From: Lewinellaceae bacterium | GTDB taxonomy: Bacteria > Bacteroidota > Bacteroidia > Chitinophagales > Saprospiraceae | Direction: 5' to 3' | NCBI GenBank assembly: GCA_020636215.1 | Contig: JACJYG010000004.1 | Location: 930,001-994,000, forward strand | Length of the DNA: 64,000 nt | In this document: positions 19,903 to 28,328 of the stretch, piece after piece | How the letters are laid out: every line of letters begins with the position of its first letter | How positions within the stretch are numbered: the stretch's first letter is position 1 | Made by a program: the position numbers and the translations under genes | The notes under the pieces: generated by a model | What the model saw: only the letters and a program-made list of their open reading frames with translations | Told to the model about the DNA's origin: nothing | The model's database searches: none

Positions 19903-20490
19903 TCAATTGGGTGGTAAAAAGCGCTCCAGCACCACTTCTTTCATCGCCTCAATCGGATAGCCCTCTTCCAGCTGCATGTAGTGAAGCAAAATGCCGTCGA
20001 GCACAGCACTGAAATAAAAAGCCATCTCCCGAGGCTTATCAGCGCCCATCTGCTGGAACATCCCGGCTATCGCCTGAATCGTTTCTTCCTGCTTTTCTTT
20101 CAGCATGGGCATCAGGGGAGTTAGCACATCCGTTTGTAAGGCCAGCGAAGTCATCAGTTTCCAGTAACGCCTGTTTTCCCGTACTACGGCAAAAGACGCT
20201 TCGATCAACGTCCGGATCTGTGCTGCCGCATCATCAGTGGAAGCCATTATCTGCGCCATGAACTGCTCGCCCATCTCAACAACATCCATGATGATATCGT
20301 GCAACAGCGCTTCCTTACTTTCAAAGTAGTTATACAACAACCCCTTGGACACGCCCGCCTCTTTTGCGATCTGACTGATGGCGGTACTGTGGTACCCATT
20401 GTGGGCAAACAGTTCCAAAGCCGCGGCCCGAATGGCTACGATACTCTTTTGCCGAATCTCTTCAAACTGTGCTTTAGTGCGTGGAGACAT
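19903..20490 (-). CDS. TetR/AcrR-family transcriptional regulator
   Basis: 195 residues. The N-terminal helix-turn-helix is standard (AALELFAHNGYHSTAISQIAKEAGVSKGLLYNYFESKEALL, about residues 18-58), followed by a helical ligand-binding domain ending FLPPN. It is the first gene of the minus-strand export operon, 55 bases ahead of the LolA-like gene. A TetR-type palindrome overlaps its promoter (20503-20550), so it very probably represses itself and the operon until a ligand, possibly a fatty or hydrophobic compound, binds. Ligand identity is not visible. Confidence 0.92.
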   Translation of the reverse strand: MSPRTKAQFEEIRQKSIVAIRAAALELFAHNGYHSTAISQIAKEAGVSKGLLYNYFESKEALLHDIIMDVVEMGEQFMAQIMASTDDAAAQIRTLIEASFAVVRENRRYWKLMTSLALQTDVLTPLMPMLKEKQEETIQAIAGMFQQMGADKPREMAFYFSAVLDGILLHYMQLEEGYPIEAMKEVVLERFLPPN

Positions 20491-20502
20491 TAAATTTTAT
20501 TA

Positions 20503-20550
20503 TTGACCAAACGGTTAGTCAAAAATATGGCCAAAAAATGTTTTTGTCAA
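20503..20550 (-). promoter_or_regulatory. Promoter of the export operon overlapped by a TetR operator
   Basis: Reading the minus strand: TTG at 20550-20548, a 20-base spacer, then TATTTTTG at 20527-20520 form a good -33/-7 pair. Immediately downstream and overlapping the -7 box lies TTGACCAAACGGTTAGTCAA (20503-20522, plus-strand reading), an imperfect 20-base palindrome (16 of 20 positions symmetric) of the form bound by AcrR/TetR proteins. The ATG of the tetR gene follows 12 bases later. Geometry fits direct repression of transcription start. Confidence 0.7.
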
Positions 20551-20834
20551 GGACAGACGGCCAAATAATAGCAAAATGCGACGAATAAGGTGTGGGGGAG
20601 GACGAGGAGAGAATGGCTATATACTACATGGCTATGCGAATCCAGCGCTAAACGACCTGGCAACGGCCCAGCCCAGACAAGGGAGCCCCTTTGGAGCAAA
20701 CTGCAATAATACAAATAGGCGCAGCCTTGCAGCAGGCGTTAGATCCGGCCCCGCTTAGCCTGGAACAGCACTTCTAGGCTTCAATGCTACGGGCCTCTTG
20801 GCCCAACAAAAGTCAGATTTCCTGGTTTAATTCG

Positions 20835-20842
20835 TAATTTTG
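20835..20842 (+). promoter_or_regulatory. Candidate -7 box of metF
   Basis: TAATTTTG, a perfect TAnnTTTG, lies 20 bases upstream of the metF ATG. No clean TTG is seen at the right distance. The rest of the 372-base gap between tetR and metF (20491-20862) holds the divergent TetR-controlled promoter and otherwise nothing that I can support; a 60-codon open frame at 20576 looks spurious. Confidence 0.4.
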
Positions 20843-20862
20843 CCGACCGATAACCGAAACAC

Positions 20863-21819
20863 ATGAAAGTTACCGAATACTTCGAAAAAGCCAAAGGCAA
20901 GACCCTCATATCCTTCGAAGTGCTCCCTCCGCTTAAGGGGGGCAGTATGCAGGCTATTTTTGATACGCTTGACCCGCTTATGGAGTTCAAGCCTCCTTTC
21001 ATTGACGTAACCTACCACCGGGAAGAATTCCTTTATAAAAAGCGGGATAGTGGTTACTACGAGAAGGTGGCTATCCGCAAACGGCCGGGTACGGTAGGGA
21101 TCTGTGCCGCCATTGTGCACCGATACGGTGTAGACGCTGTGCCCCACCTTATCTGCGGCGGCTTCACCAGGGAAGACACGGAGAACGCGCTGATCGACCT
21201 GAATTTCCTGAACATCAATAATGTTTTAGCGATCCGGGGCGACGCCCGGCAGTTCGAAGGGAAATTCGTGCCCGAGGAAGGAGGCCACAACTATGCGATC
21301 GACCTGGTCAAACAGATCGTAGAGATGAATAATGGCCGGTACCTCGACCCCAATATAGAGAACGGCCTGCGCACCGATTTCTGTATCGGCGTAGCCGGCT
21401 ATCCGGAAAAGCATTTTGAATCGCCCAACCGCGACTTCGACCTGACCGCCACCAAAGCAAAGATCGACGCCGGCGCAAATTACATCGTCACCCAGATGTT
21501 CTTCGACAATCAAAAATACTTCGATTACGTAGACCGCTGCAGGCAAGCAGGCATCAATGTCCCCATCGTGCCGGGGCTAAAGCCCATCACCAAACTGCAC
21601 CAACTCAACTCCATCCCCCGCATCTTCCATGTCGACCTGCCGGATGAACTCGTCAAGGGCGTCTCGAATGCCAAAACGGCCGAGGCCCGCACCCAGGCCG
21701 GCATCGAATGGTGCATTCAGCAATCACGGGAATTGAAGGAACGCGGCGCCCCATGCCTGCACTACTACACCATGGGAGATTCGGATACGATCCGGAAGAT
21801 TGTGGAGACGGTGTATTGA
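20863..21819 (+). CDS. metF: Methylenetetrahydrofolate reductase
   Basis: 318-residue TIM-barrel flavoenzyme that reduces 5,10-methylene-THF to 5-methyl-THF for methionine synthesis. Family landmarks are visible: the N-terminal SFEVLPPLKGG, FIDVTYHRE, an NINNVLAIRGDARQ segment (the LALRGD-type FAD-binding motif), YPEKHFESPNRDFDL, and GANYIVTQMFFDNQKYFDYVDRCRQAGINVPIVPG. The C-terminus GAPCLHYYTMGDSDTIRKI matches the hGIHFYTLN-type end. Length is normal. It stands alone with its own promoter box at 20835 and is followed by the repeat locus. Confidence 0.95.
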   Translation: MKVTEYFEKAKGKTLISFEVLPPLKGGSMQAIFDTLDPLMEFKPPFIDVTYHREEFLYKKRDSGYYEKVAIRKRPGTVGICAAIVHRYGVDAVPHLICGGFTREDTENALIDLNFLNINNVLAIRGDARQFEGKFVPEEGGHNYAIDLVKQIVEMNNGRYLDPNIENGLRTDFCIGVAGYPEKHFESPNRDFDLTATKAKIDAGANYIVTQMFFDNQKYFDYVDRCRQAGINVPIVPGLKPITKLHQLNSIPRIFHVDLPDELVKGVSNAKTAEARTQAGIEWCIQQSRELKERGAPCLHYYTMGDSDTIRKIVETVY

Positions 21820-21831
21820 GGGACAGGGGGT

Positions 21832-22107
21832 TGGTTTCTGGTTTCTGGGTTTCTGGTTTTTTACCCGGCCGAGCGTAGCAAGGACGGGCTGGGTTTTTTA
21901 CCCGGCCGATCCGGAAAGTTAGCGGGAGAGGACGGTCTGGTTTTTTACCCGGCCGAGCGTAGCAAGGACGGGCTGGGTTTTTACCCGGCCGATCCGGAAA
22001 GTTGGCGGGAGAGGACGGGCTGGTTTCTGCGTTTCTGGGTTTCTGGTTTCTGCGTTTCTGGTTTCTGCGTTTCTGGGCGGCAACCAGAAACCGCAGAAAC
22101 CAGAAAC
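21832..22107. repeat. Composite A-B-A-B repeat locus 2
   Basis: After metF the same modules as at 17443-17708 recur in the same order: A at 21857-21896 and 21941-21980, B at 21894-21942 and 21979-22023. The B middles vary (CCGATCC...AGCGG here against CCGACCC...GTCGG there) while the flanks are constant. Tandem GGTTTCTG words precede and follow. It lies in a 548-base gap that also holds a large hairpin and a gene remnant. Confidence 0.85.
22054..22107. repeat. Long hairpin built from GTTTCTG words
   Basis: The left arm 22054-22076 pairs with the right arm 22084-22107 over 23 bp with a single bulged C and a 7-base loop (GCGGCAA). Both arms consist of GTTTCTGG / CCAGAAAC words, so the hairpin looks like an octamer array that ends in an inverted copy of itself. 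It could terminate metF transcripts, but there is no T-run. Confidence 0.75.
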
Positions 22108-22126
22108 TTTGAACTCCGCTGCCCCC

Positions 22127-22288
22127 CTAAACTCCCAACCATCGCAATACCCTAAGTGCTCGCAGCGTATTCCACCGGCTGGGGCAGCCGGCTTTTTCCT
22201 TCTCGAGCAGCACCTCCAACGCATCCGCCAGCCGTTCATCGTGGGGAAGGCCGGCTTGCTGGAAGTAATCCAGCGCCCGGAGGATTGT
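22127..22288 (-). pseudogene. C-terminal remnant of a squalene-cyclase-repeat (prenyltransferase-like) protein
   Basis: On the minus strand the frame ending in TAG at 22127 reads about 53 codons: ILRALDYFQQAGLPHDERLADALEVLL, then EKAGCPSRWNTLRALRVLRWLG. This matches the end of a conserved alpha-toroid family in which xxRALEYFxxAGxxxDERxxDALxxLL is followed by a DGRW block and then PSRWNTLRALRVL. The middle DGRW block seems deleted, an in-frame stop (TAA) precedes the fragment, and the rest is absent. I call it a decayed gene end next to the composite repeat. Confidence 0.6.
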
Positions 22289-22367
22289 TTACATAAAAAA
22301 AGCGTATTATCCAGCTCCTTTCAACAATACCGTTTAACAGCCTGCTCTAAACAGGAAAAACCACCAG

Positions 22368-25300
22368 ATGTCGGATCAAAAAAAATTTGGGGCCTTCGCC
22401 GGTGTTTTCACCCCTTCCTTGCTGACTATTCTAGGGGTCATCATGTATATGCGATTGGGTTGGGTAGTCGGCAATGCTGGTTTGGCCGGCGCCATCCTCA
22501 TTATCATTATCGCCCACGTGATTTCCATTACGACCGGCCTGAGCGTCTCTTCCATCGCCACCGATAAAAAAGTAGGTGCGGGCGGCGTGTATTACGTATT
22601 GTCCCGCAGCCTGGGCCTGCCCATTGGAGGCGCTATTGGAGTGACCTTGTTTACCGGAACGGCCATGAGCATTGCGCTTTATTTGATCGGGTTTTCCGAG
22701 AGTTTCAATGCTTATTTAGGGCTGGATACCGGGATTAACGGCTTGCGCATGGGAGGCTCAGCGGCGCTGCTGGTGCTCACTATTCTGGCCATCATCAGCA
22801 CCTCTTTGGCCTTGAAAGCACAGTATTTCATTATGGCGGCCATTGCGCTCTCCTTGCTTTCTATCTTTTTGGGGACATCGCCGGAGCTTCCAGGTTCCCT
22901 GCCTCTTTTCGGATCAGAAAGCAACGTATCGATGGAAGGCGTCTTTGCCATTTTTTTTCCGGCAGTGACCGGATTTACCGCCGGAATTGCTATGTCGGGC
23001 GATCTTAAAGACCCTAAAAGATCCATCCCCAGTGGGACTTTGTGGGCCATCGCGGTAGGGTTTATCGTCTACGTCGCCCTGGCGACATTCCTATTCTTCT
23101 CGGTCGATTCCAGCCTGCTGAAAACCGACTATAACGTGCTGTTAAAACTGGCCTTGTTTGCGCCGGCCGTCGTGGCGGGTATCTGGGGCGCCACTTTGTC
23201 TTCGGCATTGGGGGGCATTCTGGGCGCCCCCCGGATCCTGCAGGCCATGTCGGTAGATAAAATTACGCCCCGGCGTTTTGCCAAAGGAGTGGGTAAAAGC
23301 AACGAACCTCGTAATGCTTTAATCCTGACCATCCTCCTCGCCGAAGCTGGTATCCTGATCGGAGAATTAGATACGATCGCCCGTGTTTGTTCGATGTTCT
23401 ACCTGGCCGCTTATGGATTCATCAATCTCTCCTTCTTCCTGGAAAGTTGGGCGAGTTCGGATTTCAATCCCACTTTTAAAGTAAAAAAATGGATTGGATT
23501 ATTGGGTTTTGTAGCCACCTTCATTGTAATGTTCCGGCTGGATATGGTTGCCATGTTGCTGGCATTTCTGGTGATCGGCGGCATTTACTTTTGGTTGGCC
23601 AAAAGGGAGCTGGCCTTAGGGTCGGGCGACGTCTGGCAGAGCGTTTGGTCTTCGGTAGTCAAGACCGGCTTGCGGCGAATGGACGAAAAGCAAGACCATA
23701 AAAGAAACTGGAAACCCAATGTGCTGTTGTTTAGCGGGGGCACAGACCAGCGCCCTTACCTGCTGGAATTCAGTAAAGAACTGGTAGGCAACCGAGGCAT
23801 TGTGACCAATTTTGATTTGCACGAAAATCAGGATGCCCGGGTATTGTTCCCGAAACATGAGCAAAGCGTAACCGACGACATCTTAAAACAATATGGCGTA
23901 TTCGGAAGGCAGATCGAAGTAAAAAATGTGTTTAAGGGCATTGAAACCATTGCTTCTACATTTGGTTTTTCCGGAATAGAACCCAATACCATTTTGATGG
24001 GTTGGGCTAAAAACACCAAAGATCCGATCTGGTTTGCCCAGATGACCAAAAAGCTGATCGACCTGGATTACAATGTGCTCTATCTGGATTATGACGCCCG
24101 ATTTGGGTTTAGAAAATATGCACAAATTGACCTGTGGTGGCGGGGCGTCGGCAATAACGCAGAACTCATGCTGAACGTCGCTAAATTCCTGCTTTCTGCG
24201 GGCTTGTGGAAGAATGCCAAACTCCGGGTCATCCTGGTGGACAATACAAGCAGCAACAAAAAGGTAATAGAGAAGAAAGTTCAGAACATCCTGGATGACT
24301 ACCGGGTGGCCGCTTCGGTTAAGATTATTTCAAATGTATTAGATGAACGCCCGATCTATGAATTAATGAAAATTTATTCCTCGGAAACGGACCTGGTTTT
24401 AGTGGGCATCCCGTCTGTCCGCCTGGGGCAAGCTAAAGATTTTGTGTCCAAGACCAATGATCTGGTAGGCACTATCGGTACAGTATTGTTGGTGAAGGCG
24501 TCCTCTTACTTTGACGACCTGGATTTTATCGCTACCGATGCCACCCTGCAACCCCTGGCCGCCAAGGATATTGATGAACAATCGCCCCTTCCCGAACCGG
24601 CGCCAGTCGAGGATCCCATTTTAGCTGCCGCAATCAACACCTTCCAAACGGCATTCGATGCGGCTATTCTTGGTTTTACGGAAAACGCAATAGCTCCCAT
24701 CCAGGAAAAATACAGCGGGCTGTACCAATTACTCCTATCCGAACTAGGCCGGTTAAGAAAACCCGTGGATTCGGAAGCCGACATTTACCAACAATTTTCC
24801 ACTTTCCTGCAACGCCTGCAACAGAAGCTTCAACAGATCAGGACAGAAGAATTACCGGTGCTGACTGAAATATTTCAAGAAGAAAATAGCACTTTCCTGG
24901 ATTCCATTGAAAGCTTGATCGCACGAATGCCAACCCGTTTAAAGCTACAGATTGAAGGGATACCAACTTCCATCAAATTTAAGCAGGCAGCTCAACTATT
25001 GAAGAACCAGCTCTTGTTTTCATCAATCCGGGGGGTCTATACCCAATTTGGGAATCAGTGCTTCGAAAATTTGTTCAAAGCCAAAAACGAGTTGATTGCC
25101 AAAACCTACTCCTTATTTGAGGCAGGCCTTTTTCATCAAAACGATCAGGAATTACAAACGGAAATTGAGGTACTGGCTCAAGAGTTGACCCAATTAATGG
25201 AAAACCAATCGAGTTTTTTCCAAAACTTATGCAGGCAATGGCGTTACGAACTCCAGACGGCAAGTAGAAATTTCTGTAATGAGCTGGCCATCATGGCCCA

Positions 25301-27341
25301 ACAAGCAGATTTTTCCTCCCGTTTAAAAGCGCTAAAGCAACAGCAAAATAAAAAAGGGCGCAAAAGCAATTATGAAGCATTGCTGTTTTTTCCCACTAAC
25401 TGGAGTCACAACCAGAAAGTAATTCACACTTCCACAGAAGCCAATTTGAAATTGGGCCAGGCGAACTTGCTCATCAATAAAGGATTAGGAAACCTGATGC
25501 ATCTTTTAGGCCAGGAAGTCAACCAGCGAATTGAAACGCAGTTTATCACCTTTACCAAAAATATCGAGGCCCTTATTCGGGCATTTAAAGCAGGTGGAAC
25601 GGTGCAATCGCTGGATGATTTCACTATTGACGAAAATGCTTTTATCGGTATTGAAGTGCTGGCCCAACAACTAAAGGACCAGACCCTTGCCATTCCAAAG
25701 ATCATCCGGGAAGATGCCGTATTGATGAGCGTGGAATGGATGGAAGACTTCGAAAACTTACAATTGGAGGGCTTGTCGCCCATCCTCCTGGATTTGCCTA
25801 AAATTGTGGATTTCATCCTGGAGTCGAAACTGAACGCGCTGGTGCAAAATTATTTGGAACGCTATCTGGGAGAAGTGTCCAATATTTATTTTAATCAGAT
25901 CAACCGGATCAACCTGCTGAAATATTCCCTGTCCGAAGCAAAAGAGGGGACGGAGATAGATCAGCTGTTGAAAAGAGTACAGGCAAAATTGGCAGAGGAA
26001 TATGAATTATTTCAAACCACCAAACTCCGCTTCAAGGAAAATATCCGGGCTATAGAGTACAACTTACAGATGGAATTGGATACCCGCTATTTGGTAGAAC
26101 ATGCCGATAACTGGAGCCGGTATATTAGTGTATCCAAAAGAAAAAAGGGGATTGACCAAATCATTGAGCAGGTAAAAGCGAAAGTGTCCCATTGGCGCCA
26201 GGGCATAAATAGTGCGATTTCCGAAAAAAGACATGAATCGATCGTCTCTGTTTTTGAATCCAAATATGCCTTAAAAAGTGACATTGAGCTGGGGCTAAGC
26301 TTTGTACATGGGCTGTACCCGGCAAAAACGGTTTTGGAAAATTTGCCTTTTTATTACAAACAATTGTTTCAGGGAAAGCACCTTCCGGTTCAACAGCAAT
26401 ACATTGGCCGGTCAAGAGAATTAGATCAATTAGGCCAAGCCCTGCGGGAGGAGCGAAAAGGAGCCATTTTGATCGCCGGAAAAAGTTCATCGGGTAAAAC
26501 CCACTTTTCCGAACATATTGCCGACACTAAATTTAAAGGAAAAATATTCAGGATCGATGCCGGTGCGAAGCAGGGAACGGTCAAAGAATTACAACGGGCA
26601 ATAGCTTCCGCCACCGGGAAGACAGGGGAAATAGAGCAGTGTTTTTCCAGCTTACCCAAACATTCCATTATCCTCTTCAATGACATTGAAGTTTGGTGGG
26701 ACCGATCCACTGAGGAAGATGCATTGATTATTTTGATAAAGGCGATCGAAAAATTTCACCAGAAACACCAATTCATTTTGAATATTAACCTGCATGCGAT
26801 GGAAGCCCTGAGCAAGCAAAGGCCGCTCAAAAAGGTTGTCACCACGACTATCGTGTTACCTCCGGTAAGCAAAGAGGCCCTAGAGCGTATTATTCTGGAA
26901 CGGCATAAAATTGGTGGATTGGATCTGGTATTCAAAGGAGAAGAAAACCGTTTGGAAGGTAAAAACTTCAACCATCTGATCCATAAAATTCACGCTGAAA
27001 GTCAGGGGAATATCGGCCTGGGGTTGCAACTTTGGCTAAAACAGATCGATGCTTTTTCGGATAATAAAATTTATATGGAAGTGCAACCCCGCCTGGAAAT
27101 GCTAAAAGTAAGGGAAGCCCATTGGAAGTGGTTACTCTATCAATTTCTGATCAATAAAAATCTGTCCAAATCGAAATTAAACGAGATGTTCGGAGATAAT
27201 GCGGCAGAAATGCATCCTTTTCTCCAGGAACTGCTGAAGGCGGAAATACTGAATGAAGTAGGAAAAAATACGTATACTTTGAATAAAGTGGTCAAACCAA
27301 ATATTGAAAACTGGTTGACTAGTCATAACCTCTTAAACTAA
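22368..27341 (+). CDS. Cation-chloride-cotransporter-like permease fused to coiled-coil and AAA ATPase
   Basis: 1657 residues. Residues about 10-430 are an APC-superfamily permease of the SLC12/CCC type (FGAFAGVFTPSLLTILGVIMYMRLGWVVG, then GFTAGIAMSGDLKDPKRSIP). About 445-720 match the cytosolic CCC C-terminal domain (NWKPNVLLFSGG, YARFGF-like segment, IDLWWRG). About 730-1340 are helical, charged and coiled-coil-like with no TM segments. An ATPase module follows: IGRSREL at 1346, Walker A GKSSSGKT at 1371-1378, Walker B IILFND with Asp1439 and a further Glu1441. The end (about 1590-1657) looks like a winged helix. CCC proteins normally stop after the second domain; an attached AAA/STAND-like ATPase is unusual. 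The second half is more AT-rich than its neighbours. An MscS-like gene follows 12 bases later. Confidence 0.8.
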   Translation: MSDQKKFGAFAGVFTPSLLTILGVIMYMRLGWVVGNAGLAGAILIIIIAHVISITTGLSVSSIATDKKVGAGGVYYVLSRSLGLPIGGAIGVTLFTGTAMSIALYLIGFSESFNAYLGLDTGINGLRMGGSAALLVLTILAIISTSLALKAQYFIMAAIALSLLSIFLGTSPELPGSLPLFGSESNVSMEGVFAIFFPAVTGFTAGIAMSGDLKDPKRSIPSGTLWAIAVGFIVYVALATFLFFSVDSSLLKTDYNVLLKLALFAPAVVAGIWGATLSSALGGILGAPRILQAMSVDKITPRRFAKGVGKSNEPRNALILTILLAEAGILIGELDTIARVCSMFYLAAYGFINLSFFLESWASSDFNPTFKVKKWIGLLGFVATFIVMFRLDMVAMLLAFLVIGGIYFWLAKRELALGSGDVWQSVWSSVVKTGLRRMDEKQDHKRNWKPNVLLFSGGTDQRPYLLEFSKELVGNRGIVTNFDLHENQDARVLFPKHEQSVTDDILKQYGVFGRQIEVKNVFKGIETIASTFGFSGIEPNTILMGWAKNTKDPIWFAQMTKKLIDLDYNVLYLDYDARFGFRKYAQIDLWWRGVGNNAELMLNVAKFLLSAGLWKNAKLRVILVDNTSSNKKVIEKKVQNILDDYRVAASVKIISNVLDERPIYELMKIYSSETDLVLVGIPSVRLGQAKDFVSKTNDLVGTIGTVLLVKASSYFDDLDFIATDATLQPLAAKDIDEQSPLPEPAPVEDPILAAAINTFQTAFDAAILGFTENAIAPIQEKYSGLYQLLLSELGRLRKPVDSEADIYQQFSTFLQRLQQKLQQIRTEELPVLTEIFQEENSTFLDSIESLIARMPTRLKLQIEGIPTSIKFKQAAQLLKNQLLFSSIRGVYTQFGNQCFENLFKAKNELIAKTYSLFEAGLFHQNDQELQTEIEVLAQELTQLMENQSSFFQNLCRQWRYELQTASRNFCNELAIMAQQADFSSRLKALKQQQNKKGRKSNYEALLFFPTNWSHNQKVIHTSTEANLKLGQANLLINKGLGNLMHLLGQEVNQRIETQFITFTKNIEALIRAFKAGGTVQSLDDFTIDENAFIGIEVLAQQLKDQTLAIPKIIREDAVLMSVEWMEDFENLQLEGLSPILLDLPKIVDFILESKLNALVQNYLERYLGEVSNIYFNQINRINLLKYSLSEAKEGTEIDQLLKRVQAKLAEEYELFQTTKLRFKENIRAIEYNLQMELDTRYLVEHADNWSRYISVSKRKKGIDQIIEQVKAKVSHWRQGINSAISEKRHESIVSVFESKYALKSDIELGLSFVHGLYPAKTVLENLPFYYKQLFQGKHLPVQQQYIGRSRELDQLGQALREERKGAILIAGKSSSGKTHFSEHIADTKFKGKIFRIDAGAKQGTVKELQRAIASATGKTGEIEQCFSSLPKHSIILFNDIEVWWDRSTEEDALIILIKAIEKFHQKHQFILNINLHAMEALSKQRPLKKVVTTTIVLPPVSKEALERIILERHKIGGLDLVFKGEENRLEGKNFNHLIHKIHAESQGNIGLGLQLWLKQIDAFSDNKIYMEVQPRLEMLKVREAHWKWLLYQFLINKNLSKSKLNEMFGDNAAEMHPFLQELLKAEILNEVGKNTYTLNKVVKPNIENWLTSHNLLN

Positions 27342-27353
27342 GAAGGCCGGCCT

Positions 27354-28064
27354 ATGCAATTAATTACCGGATTCCCATTTTTCATGCTGCTCGTACTGGC
27401 AAGCCTGGGATTAGTCCTTTTTCTTGCGTTCCGTCTTTATCGAAAATGGATCCTGCCCGGACTTTTATTAAAAGAGAGCGGGCGGACACATGGGGAAAGC
27501 GTCACTCGGATCGAAATAGTAGTTTGGACGCTTTATTTTGCCGTGGTGATCGACTATGCCCTGGTGGCCAGCCTACTGGTTACCCTTGTTTTATTAACTT
27601 TAGTCTTATTGGCATTCTTCGATTTCTGGAGAAATTATTTTTCAGGCATCATACTCCGGCTCGGAGACAAACTTCAAATAGGCGATTCCATCAGTTTAAA
27701 CGGGTATTCCGGGAAAATCCTGAAATTTGGCAATCGCACTTTGAAAATGATCACCCCCCAAGGCGAAGAAATGCTGATTCCCTATCGCCTGATCGACTCG
27801 GAAGTGACGATAGGGCAAAAAAGCAAGCCGGAAATATTGAACAAAACCTTCGTGGTGGAACCGCTTATCCGGGATCATCCCGGCACAAAACAACAAATAG
27901 AGCAAGCTATTTATTCCAATCCCTGGATCGTCATTTCCAGTCCGATCAGTATTGCTCTGGAAGATCAGCGGGCCACGCTAAATTTTTATGTATTGAATCC
28001 GGATTTTTATGAAAAAGCGAAGCATTGCTTATTGAAGGATCTGGAGTCTTTACTTGTAAAGTGA
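27354..28064 (+). CDS. MscS-like mechanosensitive channel protein
   Basis: 236 residues. A first TM helix at about 8-28, two more at about 55-90, then an MscS beta domain: FFDFWRNYFSGIILRLGDKLQIGDSISLNGYSGKILKFGNRTLKMITPQGEEMLIPYRLI follows the family pattern in which GDxI/V and the G-x-I gating loop precede the N-like end. The C-terminus is a short alpha/beta domain. It is small for MscS and lacks extra N-terminal helices. It starts 12 bases after the CCC-ATPase fusion gene, so the two are almost certainly co-transcribed and may act together in ion or volume homeostasis. Confidence 0.82.
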   Translation: MQLITGFPFFMLLVLASLGLVLFLAFRLYRKWILPGLLLKESGRTHGESVTRIEIVVWTLYFAVVIDYALVASLLVTLVLLTLVLLAFFDFWRNYFSGIILRLGDKLQIGDSISLNGYSGKILKFGNRTLKMITPQGEEMLIPYRLIDSEVTIGQKSKPEILNKTFVVEPLIRDHPGTKQQIEQAIYSNPWIVISSPISIALEDQRATLNFYVLNPDFYEKAKHCLLKDLESLLVK

Positions 28065-28328
28065 AGTTTGCGTTCATTACGAGTAGCCCCTTTCTTTCCA
28101 CCGCCAGCCATGGAAAAGGGCCTATACGTTTCTCCCTCCGGGATAATAGCCCACCAATGCGGCGCTTTGCAACTTTTCTCTATTTTTGTGCGCTATTGCA
28201 TTCAACCACAAACCGGTACACCCGCGATGCGCTATGCGGTTGAGGACTGGAAGAAAGCTTAACCTCCTCACCTCTTCCCCCCCTCAGCCGCGAAGTCAAA
28301 GCGAAGGCCATCAAAAGCATAAACACCC

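Noticed and set aside
20576..20758. 60-codon frame between tetR and metF
   Set aside because: No signal peptide, domain or start context; composition is not protein-like.
28065..28328. Small frames between the MscS-like gene and the M14 peptidase
   Set aside because: Several overlapping frames with no family pattern; TATTTTTG at 28181 may be a promoter box but has no TTG at the right distance.
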